Source of the DNA: Couchioplanes caeruleus
GTDB lineage: Bacteria > Actinomycetota > Actinomycetes > Mycobacteriales > Micromonosporaceae
DNA length: 64,000 nucleotides
Reading direction: 5' to 3'
NCBI RefSeq assembly: GCF_003751945.1
Contig: NZ_RJKL01000001.1
Location: 2,852,001-2,916,000 of the forward strand
The position numbers and the translations under genes are program-made. How positions within the stretch are numbered: the first letter of the stretch is position 1; every line of letters starts with the position of its first letter. The notes under the pieces were generated by a model. The model saw only the letters and a list, made by a program, of their open reading frames with translations, did no database searches and was not told the origin of the DNA. Positions 61,812 to 64,000 of this stretch are shown here, piece after piece.

Positions 61812-62636
61812 GTGACTGCCAAGACGCCGTACGACGACGACCGCTCCCGGTTCTCGCGCCGAGCCCTCGCTCGGCTGGTGCTCTCCCACGAGGCCAGCGG
61901 CCTGTCCGATGCCGCGGGAAGTCTGGCGGTCACCCGCTACGACGAGTTCTCTGGCGCCGGCGGTCGGGTCAGTGAGGCAGCGGCGGTGGCCGGTCACGCG
62001 GATCGGCTCGTCACCAGCGCGGTGATCTACGAACGGGAACGCGGCAGCTCCTGGGCGGACATCGGCCGGCACCTCGACCTCAGCGGTCCCGCGGCGGAAG
62101 AGCGTTTCGCGCCGGCTGTCGAGCAGTGGCGGGCCGCGTTCGACGTCCCCTACCGCCTCGACGAGACGGGCCGAAAGCGCATCCCGCAGCTGCCGACCGC
62201 CGCCTACGATCCCGCTCGCGTAATCCGCAATCTCGACCTCTGGGCGGCCGCGCGTGTCGGGTACGACGACAAGCACGCCGTAAGCGGTGGCCTGCAGCCG
62301 GGCCATGACGATGAGGAGGAGACGTGGCCGGAGACGAGAGGCACGGAAATCGACGGGCGGATCCGGCTACCGCACCTCGGTGCCTTCCTCGACCTGCTGT
62401 CCGAGTACGCCCTGCACCGCCCGGCCGACAGTGCCCGCGACGTAGTGGCACGAGCGATGGAGAGCAGCAAAGCTGAGGATCAAGCCACCTGGCATTCGTA
62501 CGCCATGGTCGGGACCTTCGAATCGCTCGACATCCGCTTGGCGGTCCACGACGACCTGGTCTCCGTCACTGTCGCCGGCGCGCACTCGCCGGCGCTGCGG
62601 TTGCGGATCAGTACGCTCCTGGACGTCTTCGTCTGA
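61812..62636 (+). CDS. Hypothetical protein with HTH-like segment
   Basis: The GTG at 61812 gives about 274 residues. RALARLVLSHEASGLSDAAG and YERERGSSWADIGRHLDLSG (helix-turn-helix-like) lie in the first third; the second half is helical. The upstream part of the longer open frame has poor coding character. A short diverged repeat (GCGACAGTTGAA ... CTCACCAGTC) lies before (about 61584) and after (about 62692) the gene. Confidence 0.55.
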   Translation: MTAKTPYDDDRSRFSRRALARLVLSHEASGLSDAAGSLAVTRYDEFSGAGGRVSEAAAVAGHADRLVTSAVIYERERGSSWADIGRHLDLSGPAAEERFAPAVEQWRAAFDVPYRLDETGRKRIPQLPTAAYDPARVIRNLDLWAAARVGYDDKHAVSGGLQPGHDDEEETWPETRGTEIDGRIRLPHLGAFLDLLSEYALHRPADSARDVVARAMESSKAEDQATWHSYAMVGTFESLDIRLAVHDDLVSVTVAGAHSPALRLRISTLLDVFV

Positions 62637-62758
62637 CCGCCGGACCTGATCACGAAAGATGATCAACGGCGACTCGATGCCGAGAAACTGGCGACAGTTG
62701 AACAGACGCTCTCACCAGTCGGCCAGGCCCACCAGATCCCGGAGGCCGGACCGGGCAG

Positions 62759-62833
62759 GTCCTCACCGCCGCTCTCGCCGTCGGCTACCGGGCCATCGAC
62801 AGCGCAGCGGCCTACGGCAACGAGAAGCGGTGA
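62759..62833 (+). pseudogene. Aldo/keto reductase fragment
   Basis: Twenty-four codons read VLTAALAVGYRAIDSAAAYG then NEKR before a stop. This is the AKR motif with the catalytic Asp and Tyr, normally near residue 50 of a 280-residue enzyme. Nothing else of the gene remains. Confidence 0.6.
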
Positions 62834-62877
62834 CGCCGCCACGCCGGAGAATAGCCCGGCGCATGCTCCTCCATGGA

Positions 62878-63606
62878 CTATCGGCCGCCGGTGATCTTTT
62901 CTCCCTGCGGGCTGACAACGAACCACGAGCCCGCCACACCCTGGCCCTTAAGGTCTCCGGGCTTCGAGTCCTCCGCGAAGCGGTAGACCGGCCAGCCGCC
63001 GATGGTGAGCTGGATGGCGCCGTCCTCACGGCGGATCGCCCCTACCTGCTCCGGGTCGACACCGGCCAGGTACACCTTCCCGTCCTCCTGGATGGTCACC
63101 GGCGGCCACTTCATGGCGCAGGCATCGTTGCAGTTGGATCGGGACGGCTTCGAGGTGTCGTCGTCGAAGCGGTACAGCACCGCCTGGTTGATGTTGATCA
63201 GGTGTGGAACGTTCAGCGCCGGCGACGTCACCGCCGACAGCTGCACCCACTGAGGTGGGGTCGCCTGCACCGCGACTCCGACCACGGTGCCGCCGTCGCC
63301 GGTCTTGCCGTCCTGCGCGGCGGTGGAGTCGACCACCTGTAAGGCGTTGTTCCCGGCGTTCTGGCCCGCCTGGTCCGCCGCGGCCGCCGACGACGCGGCC
63401 GCCGACGACGCGGCCGCGGTGGTCGCCGGGCTGGAGTCGCCGATGCTGACGGTTTTTCCGCAGCCGGAGGTGACCGCGACGGCGCTGAGGGCGAGCACGG
63501 CGGCGGCGACGGCGCGGCCCGCAGGCCGAGTCCGCCACGGTGGGGGGAAAGCAAGACTCAATGGCATACCGGACACACGAGACCGGGCCCGCCGAAGGTT
63601 CATCAC
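62878..63606 (-). CDS. COG4315-type secreted-repeat lipoprotein
   Basis: The 242 residues begin with a lipoprotein signal peptide (ALSAVAVTSGC), then a low-complexity Ala/Ser linker. Two copies of the YxF-type repeat follow: VLYRFDDDTSKPSRSNCNDA with CAMKWPPV, and WPVYRFAEDSKPGDLKGQGV. The family sits on the outer face of the membrane; its function is unknown. An ATG at 63567 is an alternative start. Confidence 0.85.
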   Translation of the reverse strand: MMNLRRARSRVSGMPLSLAFPPPWRTRPAGRAVAAAVLALSAVAVTSGCGKTVSIGDSSPATTAAASSAAASSAAAADQAGQNAGNNALQVVDSTAAQDGKTGDGGTVVGVAVQATPPQWVQLSAVTSPALNVPHLININQAVLYRFDDDTSKPSRSNCNDACAMKWPPVTIQEDGKVYLAGVDPEQVGAIRREDGAIQLTIGGWPVYRFAEDSKPGDLKGQGVAGSWFVVSPQGEKITGGR

Positions 63607-63716
63607 CGCCGGGGCTCTCGCCGCGAGGGCGCAGCGATTGAACCCAGGGATAACCCGATCCCGTGTGTATGCCGGGATGACGGGCCGTCGTCAACCCAGC
63701 GGAGGAAAGGGGCGGG

Positions 63717-64000
63717 ATGGCCGCGGACGTGAACATTCCCGGGGACGAGCTCAAGGAAGCGCAGGACATGCTCGCATTCGTCCATGACTTCATCGACATC
63801 GGTCACCACACGTTCGACTTCGACGCGGCGTTCGGGCCGGAGCTGTCGCGCGGCTCGGCCCAGAACTTCGAGAACAAGTGGGAGGACGGCAAACACCAGC
63901 TGCAGAGGCAGGTGAAGGAACTGCGCGACGCGATCGGCAGCATCCTCGACTCCTTCGACAAGACCGACCAGGACGCCGCGAAGAGCCTCGACGCCGGGCA
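63717..64000 (+). CDS. Small helical (WXG100-like) protein, 5' part
   Basis: The ATG at 63717 has GGAGGAAAGGGGCGGG upstream. The visible residues (MAADVNIPGDELKEAQDMLA, then NFENKWEDGKHQLQRQVKEL and AIGSILDSFDKTDQDAAKSL) form two helices in the style of ESX/WXG100 proteins, although the turn has KWED rather than WxG. The gene runs off the window end. Confidence 0.6.
   Translation, partial: MAADVNIPGDELKEAQDMLAFVHDFIDIGHHTFDFDAAFGPELSRGSAQNFENKWEDGKHQLQRQVKELRDAIGSILDSFDKTDQDAAKSLDAG

Noticed and set aside
61584..62720. Mobile unit bounded by the short repeats around the 61.8-kb gene
   Set aside because: The shared blocks are only about 10-12 bases each with differing spacers, and no recombinase is present; this is too weak to call an element.

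Overview
The window is high-GC DNA with actinobacterial gene content: GTG/TTG starts, lipobox lipoproteins, twin L,D-transpeptidases, and a pSAM2-type integrative element with Rep, Xis, Int and an FtsK-like TraB. The style suggests a filamentous actinomycete, probably of the Micromonosporaceae (Actinoplanes-like). That placement is inference; no rRNA is present.

Region 1 (1-14.3 kb) looks like ordinary chromosome. It holds the end of a CGNR zinc-finger gene, a GH20 hexosaminidase, a STAS/HATPase regulator, a WYL regulator divergent from a CorA transporter, a GrpB-like protein, a flippase fused to an acyltransferase-like domain, a GNAT, a DUF2750 protein, a CheY-like regulator, small proteins and two tandem L,D-transpeptidases.

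Region 2 (14.3-35.4 kb) is an actinomycete integrative and conjugative element in a tRNA-Lys(CTT) gene, bounded by 43-bp direct repeats. Its backbone, mostly on the minus strand, runs from a small GTG-start protein and a membrane protein through traB (with a partial 5' duplicate), a string of small overlapping genes, a SprT/RRQRL protein and a DUF2637 membrane protein to rep, xis and int. A 16-bp palindrome occurs three times in it, twice inside unrelated coding frames. An IS5-type element sits just upstream of the transfer operon. The cargo half carries a regulator, a phosphotransferase/HTH/PP2C cassette, DUF2625, zinc-ribbon and membrane proteins, and an orphan HsdR-N-like nuclease. int, rep and the regulator each carry a single-base frameshift, so the element is probably immobile.

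Region 3 (35.4-51.4 kb) lies between the second and a third copy of the tRNA 3' end. It has no integrase but has matching 19-bp arm-like repeats at its ends, as expected for a cis-mobilisable relic accreted next to the element. It carries a secreted protein, an IS5 copy, paired lipoproteins, gene fragments, a sugar ABC transporter with a ROK regulator and GH13 glucosidase, an SPFH/ribbon-helix-helix/GPP34 operon, and a dead IS110.

Region 4 (51.4-64 kb) is a glycerol module, glpF-glpK-glpD divergent from an IclR regulator and a second glpK, bracketed by a diverged 116-bp repeat. It is followed by remnants (DNA ligase, lipoprotein, aldo/keto reductase), an XRE/recombinase-like pair, a DUF3626 protein, a hypothetical protein, a COG4315-type lipoprotein and the start of a small helical protein cut by the window end.
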